Source: Zobellella denitrificans (GTDB lineage: Bacteria > Pseudomonadota > Gammaproteobacteria > Enterobacterales > Aeromonadaceae). From it: DNA of 49,720 nt. The notes under the pieces are model-generated. The model was not told where the DNA came from and did no database searches. It was given only the letters and a program-made list of their open reading frames with translations. Shown piece by piece: positions 38,625 to 48,092 of this stretch. The stretch spans positions 1 to 49,720 of the forward strand of contig NZ_NMUO01000019.1 in assembly GCF_002237365.1 (NCBI RefSeq). The letters are read 5' to 3'. Every line of letters starts with the position of its first letter. The stretch's first letter is position 1. A program made the translations under genes and the position numbers.

Positions 38625-39095
38625 ATGAACGAGCAGCTTTATCGCCTGGCGGCCTTCAGCACCAGCCCGGCCGGCGGCAATCCCGCCGGCGTCTGGCTGG
38701 GCGAGGCCCTGCCCGACGCCGCCCCCATGCAGCGCATCGCCGCCGAGGTCGGCTATTCGGAAACCGCCTTCGTGGCGCCGCTCGACGGAACCGAGCGCCA
38801 TATCCGCTATTACAGCCCGCTCCGGGAGATCAGCTTTTGCGGCCACGCCACCATCGCCGCCGGTGTGGTGCTGGGCCAGACGGCGGGCGCCGGCCGCTAC
38901 CGGCTGCAGACGGCGGTGGGCGAGGTGCCGGTCGAGGTGTTCCGGGACGGCGAGCAGTGGCTGGCGGCGCTGACCTCGGTCGAGCCGGAGCAAAAGGCGG
39001 TACCGCCCCGCTGGCTGGAACGGGTGCTCGAGGCGCTGGACTGGCGTCGCGAGGAGCTGGATCCGGCGCTGCCGCCGATGCTGGCCTACGCTTAA
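38625..39095 (+). pseudogene. Truncated PhzF-family isomerase (N-terminal half)
   Basis: The 156 residues match the N-terminal half of PhzF-type epimerase/isomerases: AAFSTSPAGGNPAGVWL, YSETAFVAP, the catalytic-Glu region SETAFV, and YYSPLREISFCGHATIAAG. Family members have about 260-300 residues and a second half with an EDPVTGSA-like motif. Here the frame stops at LPPMLAYA. The next 56 bp lead straight into the receiver-dehydrogenase gene, with no second half in any frame. A deletion, not a simple frameshift, explains this. A short functional form cannot be excluded. Confidence 0.75.
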
Positions 39096-39151
39096 ACCTA
39101 TACGACACCGGCTCCGGGCCCCGCCCGTCCGCTAGCGTTGCGAGGCGCCCC

Positions 39152-40801
39152 ATGCTCGACTTGCCCGTTCGTCTGCTGCTGATCGAAGACAACCCGCTCC
39201 ATCGCCGGCTGATCCAGCAACTGCTCACGGCCGATCCCCAGCTGCAGTGCGAGGTGGAGGCGGTGGAGCGGCTGGCCGACGGCCTCGCCCGCCTGGCCCG
39301 CAACGACGTGGACCTGGTACTGCTTGATCTGGTGCTGCCCGACAGCCAGGAGTTAGAAACCCTGCTGCGGGTGCGCCTTGCCGCGCCCCAGGTGCCGGTA
39401 GTGATCCTCACCAGCCTGGACGACGTCAAGCTGGCGGCGCGGGCGGTGGAGTCCGGCGCCTACGACTACCTGGTCAAGTCCAACCTCAAGAGCACCGCCC
39501 TCAGCCGCTCCATCCGCTATACCCTGTCCCGGGCGCGGGCCCGGGGCGGCGAGTGGGACTCGCCCATGTTCCGCCTGGCCCAGCAACAGTTCCTCAAGGC
39601 CGCCCAGTACATGGATCTGGACGACAATATCCGCCAGCGGCTGCTGTTTCCCCAGCGCACCCAGGTAGTGTCCTTCCCCTTTTTCCGCGATGATCGCAGC
39701 CAGGTCGAGACGGTGTTCGGCTACCGGGTGCAGCACGTGCTGTCCATGGGCCCCACCAAGGGCGGTATCCGCTACCACCAGGACGTGGACCTGGGCGAGG
39801 TGGCGGCGCTGGCCATGTGGATGACCTGGAAGTGCGCCCTGATGAAGCTGCCCTTCGGCGGCGCCAAGGGCGGGGTGCGGGTCGATCCCACCAGCCTGAG
39901 CAAGCGCGAGCTGCAGCGCCTGACCCGGCGCTATACCGCCGAGATCATCGACATCATCGGCCCCGACAGGGACATCCCCGCGCCGGACATGGGCACCGAC
40001 GAGCAGGTGATGGCCTGGCTGATGGACACCTACAGCCAGCAGGTGGGCCATGCGGTGCCGGCGGTGGTGACCGGCAAGCCGGTGGTGCTGGGCGGCTCCC
40101 TGGGCCGCAAGGAAGCCACCGGCCGCGGCCTGGTCTACCTGATCAAGGCCTCGGCCGAGCACCTGGGGCTGGATCTGTCCCGGGCCAGCGCCGTGGTACA
40201 GGGCTTCGGTAACGTGGGCAGTTACACCGCCCGCTTCCTGGCCGAGGCCGGGGTCAAACTGGTCGGGGTCAGCGACGTCTCCACCGGCCTGTTCAATCCC
40301 AATGGCCTGTCGGTGGACGCCCTGCTCGCCCATGTGGCCGAGCACCGGGTGCTGGCCGGCTTCCCGGATGCCGAAGCCATCAGCAACCAGGAGCTGCTCG
40401 AACTCGACTGCGACGTGCTGGCGCTGGCGGCGCTGCAGAACCAGGTGACGGTGGAAAATGCCGACAGGCTCAAGTGCCGGCTGCTGGCGGAAGGGGCCAA
40501 CGGTCCCACCATGCTGGAGGCCGACGACATCCTGTTCGAGCGGGGCATCTTCGTGCTGCCCGACATCCTCGGCAATGCCGGCGGCGTGACCGTGTCCTAC
40601 TTCGAATGGGTGCAGGGCATACAGAACCTGACCTGGACCCTGGAAGAGATCAACGCCCGGCTGCAGACCATACTGCTGGACGCCTTCCACCGCACCCTCA
40701 AGCGGGCCGGTGACAACCACATCGACATGCGCACCGCGGCCCTGATCGAGGGGGTCTCCCGGGTGACCGAGGCCAAGCTGCTGCGCGGCGTCTTCCCCTG
40801 A
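39152..40801 (+). CDS. Response-regulator receiver fused to glutamate dehydrogenase
   Basis: A 549-aa single-frame fusion. Residues 1-125 form a CheY-like receiver with every key residue: Glu12-Asp13, phosphoacceptor Asp59 ([11 protein letters not shown]), Thr87 and Lys109 (YDYLVKS). After a linker of about 15 residues, residues 139-549 are a Glu/Leu/Phe/Val dehydrogenase. The lysines are Lys203 (GPTKGG), Lys227 and Lys239 (GGAKGG), and the catalytic Asp is Asp279 (PAPDMG). Their spacing (24, 12, 40) is exactly that of Lys89/Lys113/Lys125/Asp165 in classical GDH. GFGNVG at 351-356 is the nucleotide motif. [12 protein letters not shown] with Ser482 indicates glutamate rather than Leu or Val. 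The catalytic part is closer to Bacillus RocG or archaeal GDH than to the upstream GdhA. No DNA-binding domain is present. A hybrid kinase gene starts 11 bp downstream. I infer phosphorylation-controlled GDH activity. Confidence 0.92.
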   Translation: MLDLPVRLLLIEDNPLHRRLIQQLLTADPQLQCEVEAVERLADGLARLARNDVDLVLLDLVLPDSQELETLLRVRLAAPQVPVVILTSLDDVKLAARAVESGAYDYLVKSNLKSTALSRSIRYTLSRARARGGEWDSPMFRLAQQQFLKAAQYMDLDDNIRQRLLFPQRTQVVSFPFFRDDRSQVETVFGYRVQHVLSMGPTKGGIRYHQDVDLGEVAALAMWMTWKCALMKLPFGGAKGGVRVDPTSLSKRELQRLTRRYTAEIIDIIGPDRDIPAPDMGTDEQVMAWLMDTYSQQVGHAVPAVVTGKPVVLGGSLGRKEATGRGLVYLIKASAEHLGLDLSRASAVVQGFGNVGSYTARFLAEAGVKLVGVSDVSTGLFNPNGLSVDALLAHVAEHRVLAGFPDAEAISNQELLELDCDVLALAALQNQVTVENADRLKCRLLAEGANGPTMLEADDILFERGIFVLPDILGNAGGVTVSYFEWVQGIQNLTWTLEEINARLQTILLDAFHRTLKRAGDNHIDMRTAALIEGVSRVTEAKLLRGVFP

Positions 40802-40812
40802 GGGACGACATC

Positions 40813-43800
40813 ATGGCCCACCGCCGCACCCAAAGCACCCTGCTGCGCCTCAACCAGCTCATCACCCGCGCCGCCAACGAGGCCCGCAGCGTCGACGAAG
40901 CGATGCAGACCGCCCTCGATCTGGTCTGCGCCCACACCGGCTGGCCCCTGGGGCACGCCTGGTATCCCTCCGCGGACGGGGACGGCCTGGTGTCGACCCG
41001 GCTCTGGCACCTGGGCGACGGCGAGCGCTTCCGCCTGTTCAAGAATCTCACCGAGGCCAGTCGCTATGGCTCCAGCATGGGCCTGCCGGAACGGGTGCTG
41101 GCAAGCGGCGAGCCCGCCTGGATCCCGGACGTAACCCGGGACCCGGACTTCCAGCGTGCCCACCAGGGGCAGGACACCGGGGTACGGGCCGGCGCCGCCT
41201 TTCCGGTGCTGTCCGGCAGCCAGGTCATGGCGGTGCTGGAGTTCTTCTCCGACCGGGTGCAGGAGCCCGATCCGCCGTTGCTCGAACTGATGGCCCAGAT
41301 CGGTACCCAACTGGGCCGGGTGATGGAGCGGGAAGGCGCCGCCCGCGAGCTGCAGGAAAGCCGGCGCCGGCTGGCCACCCTGATGGCCAACCTGCCCGGC
41401 ATCGCCTACCGGGGTCTGAACGACCCCCAGTGGACCATGACCTTTCTCAGCCAGGGCTGCCGGGCCCTGACCGGCTATGCGCCGGAAGAGGTCACCGCCG
41501 GCCGCCCCCACTATGCCGAGCTGGTCCACCCCGAGGATCGCGCCACCCTGTGGCAACAGGTGCAGGAGGCCATTCAGAACAAGCGACCCTACCAGTTCGA
41601 ATACCGCATCCATAGCCGCGGCGGCGAGGAGAAATGGGTGTGGGAGCAGGGCTGCGGGGTGTTCGACGAGGCCGGTCGGCTGCAACTGCTGGAAGGCTTT
41701 ATCACCGACATCACCGCCCGCCGCCAGGCCGAGCTGGAGCTGGCCCAGCAGTACCAGGAAACCCGCCGGCTGCAGGCCAGGGCCGAGGCCGCCCACCAGC
41801 AGTTGATCGAGGCCATCGAGTCCATCTCCGAGGGCTTTACCCTGTACGATGCCGACGACCGCCTGGTGGCCTTCAACTCCCGTTTTCGCGACGACTATTC
41901 GGCCGCGCCCGACATAGTGCGGGTGGGCATGCCCTTCCGGGATCTGATCCAGGCGGTGGTGGACCGCCACCTGCTCGAGTTCGGCGAGGACGACGGCCGG
42001 CAATGGTTCGAATGGCGCCTGGCGCAACGGCGCCATCCGGGGCCGCCATTCAAGCTCAAACGGGTCGGCGGCCTGCAGCTGCGGGTCAGCGAGCGCCGCA
42101 CCAAAGACGGCGGCGTGGTCGCCATCTACACCGACATCACCGAGCTGGAAGAGCAGCGCGAGGATCTCGAGCGGCAGGTGCGGCTGACCGAAGAGGCCCA
42201 GCGCCGGGCCGAGTCGGCCCGGGATCAGCTGACCGAGGCCATCGAGTCCATCGCCGAGGGCTTTACCCTGTACGACGCCGACGATCGTCTGGTGCTGTTC
42301 AATTCCCGCTTCAAGGAGCATTTTGCCCTGCCCAACGATCTGGTGGCGGTGGGCATGGAATTCGAGGCGCTGCTGCACGACGTGGTCAAGCGGGGTCACC
42401 TGCCGCTGGGCTACGCCTCGGGTGAGCAGTGGATAGCCGAACGACTCGAACGGCACCGACACCCCCGGGGGCCCTACTTCTTCACCCGCAGCGACGGCCT
42501 CGCCGTCCAGGTGAGCGAACACCGCACCGGCGACGGCGGCTATGTGGCGGTGTACACCGACGTCACCGAGCTGGAGCGCCACCGCCACCACCTGGAGGAG
42601 CTGGTGGCCGAGCGCACCCAGGAGCTGCAGGCCACCACCGAGCAGTTGCGCCGCTCCCAGGCGGAGCTGCAGCGGGCCCGGGATCTGGCGGAGCAGGCCA
42701 GCCTGGCCAAGAGCGAATTCCTGGCCAACATGAGCCATGAGATCCGCACCCCCATGAACGGGGTGATCGGCGTGGCCGAGCTGCTGGCCCGCACCGAGCT
42801 GACCGAGCAGCAGAGCGAATACCTGGCCATCATCGAGAAGTCGGCGGACACCCTGCTTGGCCTTATCAACGACATCCTCGACTTCTCCAAGATAGAGGCG
42901 GGCCGGCTTGAACTCGACGCCCTCCCCTTCCTGCTGCGCGACACCCTGGGCGACACCCTGCAGACCCTGGCCCTGCGTGCCGACGAGAAGGGCCTGGAGC
43001 TGGCGGTGCACATCCCTGCCGAGATCCCGGACCGGCTGGTGGGCGATCCGGTGCGACTGCGCCAGGTGGTGGTCAACCTGGTGGGCAACGCCATCAAGTT
43101 CACCGAAAGTGGCGAAATCGTGGTGGATCTGCAGCTGAAAAAGCGGCAGAAGACCCGTATCCGTCTGCACTTCGAAGTGCGCGACACCGGCATCGGCATC
43201 CCCGAAAATCAGCGCCGTCGCATCTTCGAGGCCTTCGCCCAGGCCGACGGCTCCACCACCCGCCAGAGCGGCGGCACCGGGCTGGGCCTGTCCATCGCCG
43301 CCCAGCTGGTGGGCATGATGGGCGGCCAAATCCGGGTAGACAGTGGCCCCGGCGGCCGCGGCAGCCGTTTCGCCTTCGATGCCGACTTCGGCCTGGCGGC
43401 GGAGCGCAGCGAACCCCTGAGCGCCCCCGCCGGCCTGCACGGGCTCAGGGTGCTGGTGGTGGACGACAACAGCACCAACCGCATGATCCTCGAGGAAATA
43501 CTGCAACACTGGGGCATGCGGCCGGTGCTGGCCCACAGCGCCGTGCAGGCCCTGGCCCTGCTCGACCAGAGCGGGGACGACCCCTTCCCCCTGGCCCTGC
43601 TCGACGTCATGATGCCGGGTATGGATGGCTTCGAGCTGGCCGCCCGCATCCGCGAGCGGCCGGCCCTGGCCGGGCTGCGCATCCTGATGCTGTCCTCGGG
43701 GGGCTACTCGGGCGACACCGCCCTGCGCCGGCAGTTGCGCATCTCCCGCCAATTGATGAAGCCGGTGAAACAGTCGGAACTGCTCAACGCCGTGGGCGAG

Positions 43801-44655
43801 GCACTGGGTACCGTGCTGGCCGAGGCCCCGCCGCCACCCGGCGAGCCGGTGGCCCTGCCGCAGGCGTGCCGGGTGCTGCTGGTGGAGGACGGCCTCACCA
43901 ACCAGCGGGTGGCCATGGATCTGCTGCACCAGCGGGGCCACCAGGTGAAGCTCGCCGAGAACGGGGAAGAAGCGATTGCGGCCGTGGCCCAGGACAACTT
44001 CGACGTGGTGCTGATGGACATCCACATGCCGGTGATGGACGGCCTGGCCGCCACCCGGGCCATCCGCGTCCGGGAGGCCGAACAGGGCGGTCATGTGCCC
44101 ATCATCGCCATGACCGCCAGCGCCACCAAGGAAGACCGGGAGCGCTGCCTGGCCGCCGGCATGGACGACTACGTCACCAAGCCGTTCCGCGCCGCCGAAC
44201 TCTACGCCGCGGTGGAGCAGAAGGCGGCCATGGCCGCAGGGCGGAGCGGGCCGCCCCAAGCCCCGGTGGCGGCGGCCAAGGCGCCAGAAATAGCAGAAAC
44301 CCCGGATACCGGCGCCATCCTGGACTGGGACGACGCCCTCTCCCGGCTGGAGGGCAACACCGCCCTGCTGGCGGAGATGGCCGGGCTCTTCCTGCAGGAG
44401 GCGCCCGGCCTGCTGCGGGCCATGACCGAGGCCCTCGCCCGGCAGGATGCCGCCGAGCTGCGCCGGGCGGCCCACACCCTCAAGGGCTCGGCCCAGGTAG
44501 TGGGTGGCCGTGCCCTGGGCGAGGCCGCCCTGGCGCTGGAAACCCTGGCCCGCAACGGCGAGCTGGAAGCGGCGGCCGGGCAACTGCCGTTGGTGGAACA
44601 ACGGCTGGCCCAGTTGGAGCCGGCCCTGAAGGCCCGGCTGGGCGGCCCGGCCTGA
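40813..44655 (+). CDS. Soluble hybrid histidine kinase, GAF-PAS3-HK-REC2-Hpt
   Basis: A 1280-aa cytosolic hybrid kinase without membrane segments. A GAF domain (about 10-170) comes first, then a PAS_3 type domain (185-305). Two tandemly duplicated PAS domains follow at 330-445 and 472-585 (each begins [19 protein letters not shown] and ends DGG-VA-YTD-TELE), then a coiled coil. HisKA has [13 protein letters not shown] (His642). The HATPase follows with [19 protein letters not shown] and [14 protein letters not shown]. Receiver 1 has phosphoacceptor Asp931 ([11 protein letters not shown]) and receiver 2 Asp1069 ([11 protein letters not shown]). The Hpt domain has His1221 (AAHTLKGS). This His-Asp-His chain lacks its final Asp, which the upstream REC-GDH supplies. 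GAGGG lies before the ATG, and the two genes are certainly co-transcribed. Ligand unknown. Confidence 0.94.
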   Translation: MAHRRTQSTLLRLNQLITRAANEARSVDEAMQTALDLVCAHTGWPLGHAWYPSADGDGLVSTRLWHLGDGERFRLFKNLTEASRYGSSMGLPERVLASGEPAWIPDVTRDPDFQRAHQGQDTGVRAGAAFPVLSGSQVMAVLEFFSDRVQEPDPPLLELMAQIGTQLGRVMEREGAARELQESRRRLATLMANLPGIAYRGLNDPQWTMTFLSQGCRALTGYAPEEVTAGRPHYAELVHPEDRATLWQQVQEAIQNKRPYQFEYRIHSRGGEEKWVWEQGCGVFDEAGRLQLLEGFITDITARRQAELELAQQYQETRRLQARAEAAHQQLIEAIESISEGFTLYDADDRLVAFNSRFRDDYSAAPDIVRVGMPFRDLIQAVVDRHLLEFGEDDGRQWFEWRLAQRRHPGPPFKLKRVGGLQLRVSERRTKDGGVVAIYTDITELEEQREDLERQVRLTEEAQRRAESARDQLTEAIESIAEGFTLYDADDRLVLFNSRFKEHFALPNDLVAVGMEFEALLHDVVKRGHLPLGYASGEQWIAERLERHRHPRGPYFFTRSDGLAVQVSEHRTGDGGYVAVYTDVTELERHRHHLEELVAERTQELQATTEQLRRSQAELQRARDLAEQASLAKSEFLANMSHEIRTPMNGVIGVAELLARTELTEQQSEYLAIIEKSADTLLGLINDILDFSKIEAGRLELDALPFLLRDTLGDTLQTLALRADEKGLELAVHIPAEIPDRLVGDPVRLRQVVVNLVGNAIKFTESGEIVVDLQLKKRQKTRIRLHFEVRDTGIGIPENQRRRIFEAFAQADGSTTRQSGGTGLGLSIAAQLVGMMGGQIRVDSGPGGRGSRFAFDADFGLAAERSEPLSAPAGLHGLRVLVVDDNSTNRMILEEILQHWGMRPVLAHSAVQALALLDQSGDDPFPLALLDVMMPGMDGFELAARIRERPALAGLRILMLSSGGYSGDTALRRQLRISRQLMKPVKQSELLNAVGEALGTVLAEAPPPPGEPVALPQACRVLLVEDGLTNQRVAMDLLHQRGHQVKLAENGEEAIAAVAQDNFDVVLMDIHMPVMDGLAATRAIRVREAEQGGHVPIIAMTASATKEDRERCLAAGMDDYVTKPFRAAELYAAVEQKAAMAAGRSGPPQAPVAAAKAPEIAETPDTGAILDWDDALSRLEGNTALLAEMAGLFLQEAPGLLRAMTEALARQDAAELRRAAHTLKGSAQVVGGRALGEAALALETLARNGELEAAAGQLPLVEQRLAQLEPALKARLGGPA

Positions 44656-44683
44656 GCCAGCGATCCGGCTGGCCACGATAAAT

Positions 44684-44738
44684 ATCCTAGGACAAAGCGC
44701 GCATTTCATGACGAAATATCCGACCAAAGTCGTAGGAT
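44684..44738. promoter_or_regulatory. Inverted operator-like pair before the GGDEF-EAL gene
   Basis: ATCCTAGGAC-AAAG on the plus strand and ATCCTACGAC-TTTG on the minus strand face each other about 35 bp apart. The second also forms the dyad CGAC-CAAA-GTCG and ends just before a TATAAA (-10 candidate at 44743), so it would cover the -35 region. ATTTC-ATGAC-GAAAT lies between them. This looks like a response-regulator (NarL/LuxR type) binding arrangement; the regulator is unknown. Confidence 0.45.
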
Positions 44739-44799
44739 CTGTTATAAATGGAGCCAATCCCCCCCACAAAAAATAACCGGCACGAGGATAGGGATACCC

Positions 44800-47391
44800 T
44801 TGAGCATCATGTTCCCGCACACCCCGCTGAAACGGCTGTTGCCATGGCTGCTGTTGCTGCTGCTGTCCCCGGCCCAGGCCCAGCCCGTACGCCTCGGTCT
44901 CTACCATAATTCCCCCAAGATCATGGCCGACGCCCAGGGGCAACCCAGCGGCATCTTCGGCGATCTGATCGGCGAAATCGCAAGGGAAGAAGGCTGGCAA
45001 CTGGAGCCGGTACCCTGCCAGTGGCAACAGTGCCTGGAATGGCTGGCGGAGGGACGCATCGACCTGATGCCCGACGTGGCCTTTACCGAAGAGCGGGCGA
45101 CCCGCTTCGACTTTCACCGCACCCCGGCCCTGCTGAGCTGGTCGCAGATCTATACCCTCTCCCACCGCCGCCTGGCCAGCCTGCTGGAGCTGGACGGCAA
45201 GCGGCTGGCGGTGCTGCGCGGCTCGGTGCAGCAACAGTTCCTCGGCCAACTGGTCGACAGCTTCGGCCTGCGGGTGGAATGGCTGCCGGTCGATGGCCTG
45301 GATCAGGTGTTCGACGCCGTGGCCAGCGGCCGGGCGGACGCCGCCGCGGCCAACCACTTCATCGGCAACCAGCAGGCGGCCAGCCGGGATCTGGTGGCCT
45401 CCCCCATCCTGTTCCAGCCGAGCAAGCTCTACTTTGCCGTGCCGGCCGGCACCAATCCGGCCCTGCTGGCGCGCATCGACCACCATCTGCAGCGCTGGCA
45501 GTCGGACAACGACTCCCGCTATTTCGACATACTCACGCGCTGGAGCGGCCGGCCGGCTCACCCCCTGCCGCCGGCCCTGTGGTGGAGCCTGGGGCTGCTG
45601 CTCTCGGCCCTGCTGCTGGCCATCTGCTTCAACCTGCTGCTGCGGCGCAAGGTCGCCGAGCGTACCCTGAGCCTGCAGGCCAGCGAACACCGGCTCAACA
45701 CCATCCTCGACAGTGTGGAGGCCTGCATCTACATCAAGGACGAACAGCTGCGTTACCAGTACGCCAACCGCAGGGTGTGCGAATTGTTCGGCGTCACGCC
45801 GGCGCAGATCCTCGGCCAGAGCGATGAGCGCTTTTTCGACGCCGAAACCTGCGCCCTACTGCAACAGAACGACTTGCGGGTGCTGCAGCAGGGCGAGCGG
45901 GTGGCCGGAGAGGAGGTCAACGGCCTGAGCCGCAACGGGGAGCGGCGCACCTTTCTCTCGGTTAAGCTGCCCCTGCGCCGGCCCGACGGCCGTATCCACG
46001 CCCTGTGCGGCATTTCCACCGACATCACCGAATACCGCCGGCTGCAGGAAGAGCTGCATCAACTGGCCTTTTTCGACTCCCTCACCGGCCTGGCCAACCG
46101 CCGGCTGCTGCTGGACCGGCTGCGCCACGCCCTGGCCGGCAGCCAGGCCACCGGCTACCAGGGCGCCCTGGTGCTGATCGACCTCGACAATTTCAAGGAC
46201 ATCAACGACACCCGGGGCCACGACTGCGGCGACCAGTTGCTGCAACAGACCGCCGCTCGCCTGCGGCACAGCCTGGCCGGCACCGACACCGCCGGTCGCC
46301 TGGGCTCCGACGAGTTCGTGCTGATCATGGAGGATCTGAGCCCCCGGCAGGAAGACGCCGTCATGCAGGTCCGCGACCGGGTCCGGCAGTTGCTCGAGCG
46401 GCTGGCCGTGCCTTACGAGATAGCGGGCAAGGAGCACCGTTGCTCCGCCAGCATCGGCATCGCCATGTTTTCGGACGCCCAGGGCAATATCGACGAGCTG
46501 CTCAAGGCCGCCGATCTGGCGATGTTTGCCGCCAAGGCCGATGGCCGCAATACCCTGCACTTCTTCAACCAGGCGATGCAGGACGACGCCAATCGCCGTA
46601 GCCGGCTGGAACACGATCTGCGCCTGGCCCTGGAACGGGACGAGCTGGAGCTGCACCTGCAGCCCCAGGTCGACGCCGGCGAGCGGATCACCGGCATGGA
46701 GGCCCTGCTGCGCTGGCAGCACCCTGAGCTGGGCCGGATTTCTCCCGCCGACTTCATTCCCCTGGCGGAAAGCAGCGGGCTCATCATCCCCCTGGGCGAC
46801 TGGGTGCTGGCCCAGGCCTGCCGGCTGCTGGCCGAATGGCGCCGGGAGCCGGCCATGGCCCGGCTCGGCCTGGCGGTCAATATCAGCCCACGCCAGTTCC
46901 GCCATCCGGATTTCGTGGCCGGCCTGCAACGCCTGTTGCAGGACAGCGGCGTCGACCCGGCCAGGCTGGAGCTGGAGATCACCGAAAGCCTGCTGATCGA
47001 CGATATCGAGCAGACCATCGGCCGGATGGAACAACTGCGCCGGCTGGGGCTGCGTTTCTCCCTGGACGACTTCGGCACCGGCTATGCCTCTCTCGGCTAC
47101 CTCAAGCGGTTGCCGCTCAGCCAGCTGAAGATCGATCAGTCCTTCGTCCGCGACCTGCTCAGGGATCCCAACGACGAAGCCATAGTGCGCACCATCATCG
47201 CCCTGGGCCGCAGCCTGGACCTGCAGGTGATCGCCGAGGGAGTGGAAACCGCCGAGCAGGCAAGCCGGCTGCAGGAGCTGGGCTGCACCGCCTTTCAGGG
47301 CTACTGGTTCGGCAAGCCGGACAGCACCCGGCACTGGCATGCCCGGCTGAGCGACCAGGCCGGAACCGAACACCGTGCCGCCGGCGACTAG
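44800..47391 (+). CDS. SBP-PAS-GGDEF-EAL cyclic-di-GMP protein
   Basis: Membrane-anchored c-di-GMP enzyme of up to 863 aa. A signal anchor (LLPWLLLLLLSPAQAQ) leads to a periplasmic SBP_bac_3-type sensor (VRLGLYHNSPKIMADAQGQPSGIFGDLIGEI) to about 250. A membrane helix lies at 258-284, a PAS domain at about 300-415, a GGDEF domain at 420-585 and an EAL domain from 600. The GGDEF site reads GSDEF (502-506), losing the second Gly, so cyclase activity is doubtful. The EAL domain is intact (Glu634-Ala-Leu, NISPRQF, LEITES, LDDFGTGYASL, KIDQSFV, AEGVET), so phosphodiesterase is the likely output. The start may be TTG here or ATG nine bases later; AGGATAGGG spacing favours TTG. Confidence 0.92.
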   Translation: MSIMFPHTPLKRLLPWLLLLLLSPAQAQPVRLGLYHNSPKIMADAQGQPSGIFGDLIGEIAREEGWQLEPVPCQWQQCLEWLAEGRIDLMPDVAFTEERATRFDFHRTPALLSWSQIYTLSHRRLASLLELDGKRLAVLRGSVQQQFLGQLVDSFGLRVEWLPVDGLDQVFDAVASGRADAAAANHFIGNQQAASRDLVASPILFQPSKLYFAVPAGTNPALLARIDHHLQRWQSDNDSRYFDILTRWSGRPAHPLPPALWWSLGLLLSALLLAICFNLLLRRKVAERTLSLQASEHRLNTILDSVEACIYIKDEQLRYQYANRRVCELFGVTPAQILGQSDERFFDAETCALLQQNDLRVLQQGERVAGEEVNGLSRNGERRTFLSVKLPLRRPDGRIHALCGISTDITEYRRLQEELHQLAFFDSLTGLANRRLLLDRLRHALAGSQATGYQGALVLIDLDNFKDINDTRGHDCGDQLLQQTAARLRHSLAGTDTAGRLGSDEFVLIMEDLSPRQEDAVMQVRDRVRQLLERLAVPYEIAGKEHRCSASIGIAMFSDAQGNIDELLKAADLAMFAAKADGRNTLHFFNQAMQDDANRRSRLEHDLRLALERDELELHLQPQVDAGERITGMEALLRWQHPELGRISPADFIPLAESSGLIIPLGDWVLAQACRLLAEWRREPAMARLGLAVNISPRQFRHPDFVAGLQRLLQDSGVDPARLELEITESLLIDDIEQTIGRMEQLRRLGLRFSLDDFGTGYASLGYLKRLPLSQLKIDQSFVRDLLRDPNDEAIVRTIIALGRSLDLQVIAEGVETAEQASRLQELGCTAFQGYWFGKPDSTRHWHARLSDQAGTEHRAAGD

Positions 47392-48092
47392 AGTTCGACC
47401 GCCCGGCCGATAAACTGGATGGGCCCGGTGGGCAGGCCGGTGGGCGAGCCGCCGGTCTGCTCCAGGGTCAGCTCGAACAGCTGGTTGGGCGCCAGGGGAG
47501 GCAGCTCATCCATGGTGATGCGCAGCCGCTCACCCGGCGCCACCAGGCCCAGGGAGACGGGCTGGTTCCAGTCGTCGCCCTTGGTCCAGAATTCCAGCAC
47601 CTTGTCCGCCGGCACCTCCACCGCGGCCAGCGGGATCAACTGGACCTCCCGCGGATCCCGGGCCTGCACCAGCCAGCCCGGCGTCTTCTCTTCCGGTGCC
47701 ACCAGCACCACCACATAGCGTGGCTCGGGCAGGGGCCGCAAGATCAGCACGGCCGCCAGTAACAGGCTCATGGCCAGGCCGGCGGCGGTCAGTCCCCGCC
47801 ACCAGCCCAACCGCTGCCACCAGTGCCGGGGGCGGACAGGCGGGCGCCAGCGGCCCAGGGCATCCAGGGTACGCTCTACCCGGGGCCACAACCGGGGGGA
47901 AGGCGATTGCGGCTCGGCCAGGGCGATCAGGGGATGCAACCGCTCCTCCCATTCCGCCACCGCCTGTTGCAGGCGCTCGTCGCTCTCCAGCCGCTGCTCC
48001 AGACCTTTCCGCTCGTCGGCGGACAGGGTGCCCAGCACATACTCGCCGGCCAGGGCATGGCGTTCGGGATCCTGCCGCTGCAACTCGCTCAT
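47388..48092 (-). CDS. RskA/ChrR-like anti-sigma factor
   Basis: A bitopic anti-sigma factor of 234 aa. The N-terminal cytoplasmic part has the ASD-like helix PERHALAGEYVLGTLSADERKGLEQRL, followed by a linker, a single membrane helix at about 103-123 (LTAAGLAMSLLLAAVLIL) and a periplasmic beta domain (RskA type: VLVAPEEKTPGWLV, EVPADKVLEFWTKGDDWNQPVSLG). It probably holds the adjacent ECF sigma factor inactive at the membrane until regulated proteolysis. The ATG chosen overlaps the sigma stop as ATGA; an ATG nine bases earlier is possible. Its end overlaps the convergent GGDEF-EAL gene by four bases. Confidence 0.9.
   Translation of the reverse strand: MSELQRQDPERHALAGEYVLGTLSADERKGLEQRLESDERLQQAVAEWEERLHPLIALAEPQSPSPRLWPRVERTLDALGRWRPPVRPRHWWQRLGWWRGLTAAGLAMSLLLAAVLILRPLPEPRYVVVLVAPEEKTPGWLVQARDPREVQLIPLAAVEVPADKVLEFWTKGDDWNQPVSLGLVAPGERLRITMDELPPLAPNQLFELTLEQTGGSPTGLPTGPIQFIGRAVEL

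Noticed and set aside
38585-39151. An upstream extension of the REC-GDH frame by 189 codons
   Set aside because: It reads through phzF in another frame and gives Arg/Ala/Pro-rich nonsense. The receiver starts normally at the ATG at 39152.
38625-39151. Repair of PhzF by a single frameshift
   Set aside because: No PhzF C-terminal motif (EDPVTGSA type) exists in any frame before the receiver starts; the second half is gone, not shifted.
40597-45690. A 1697-codon open frame on the minus strand opposite REC-GDH, the hybrid kinase and part of the GGDEF-EAL gene
   Set aside because: It is a by-product of high third-position GC in the plus-strand genes. Its protein is His/Gln/Gly/Ala-rich without recognisable domains, while the plus-strand frames show complete conserved motifs.
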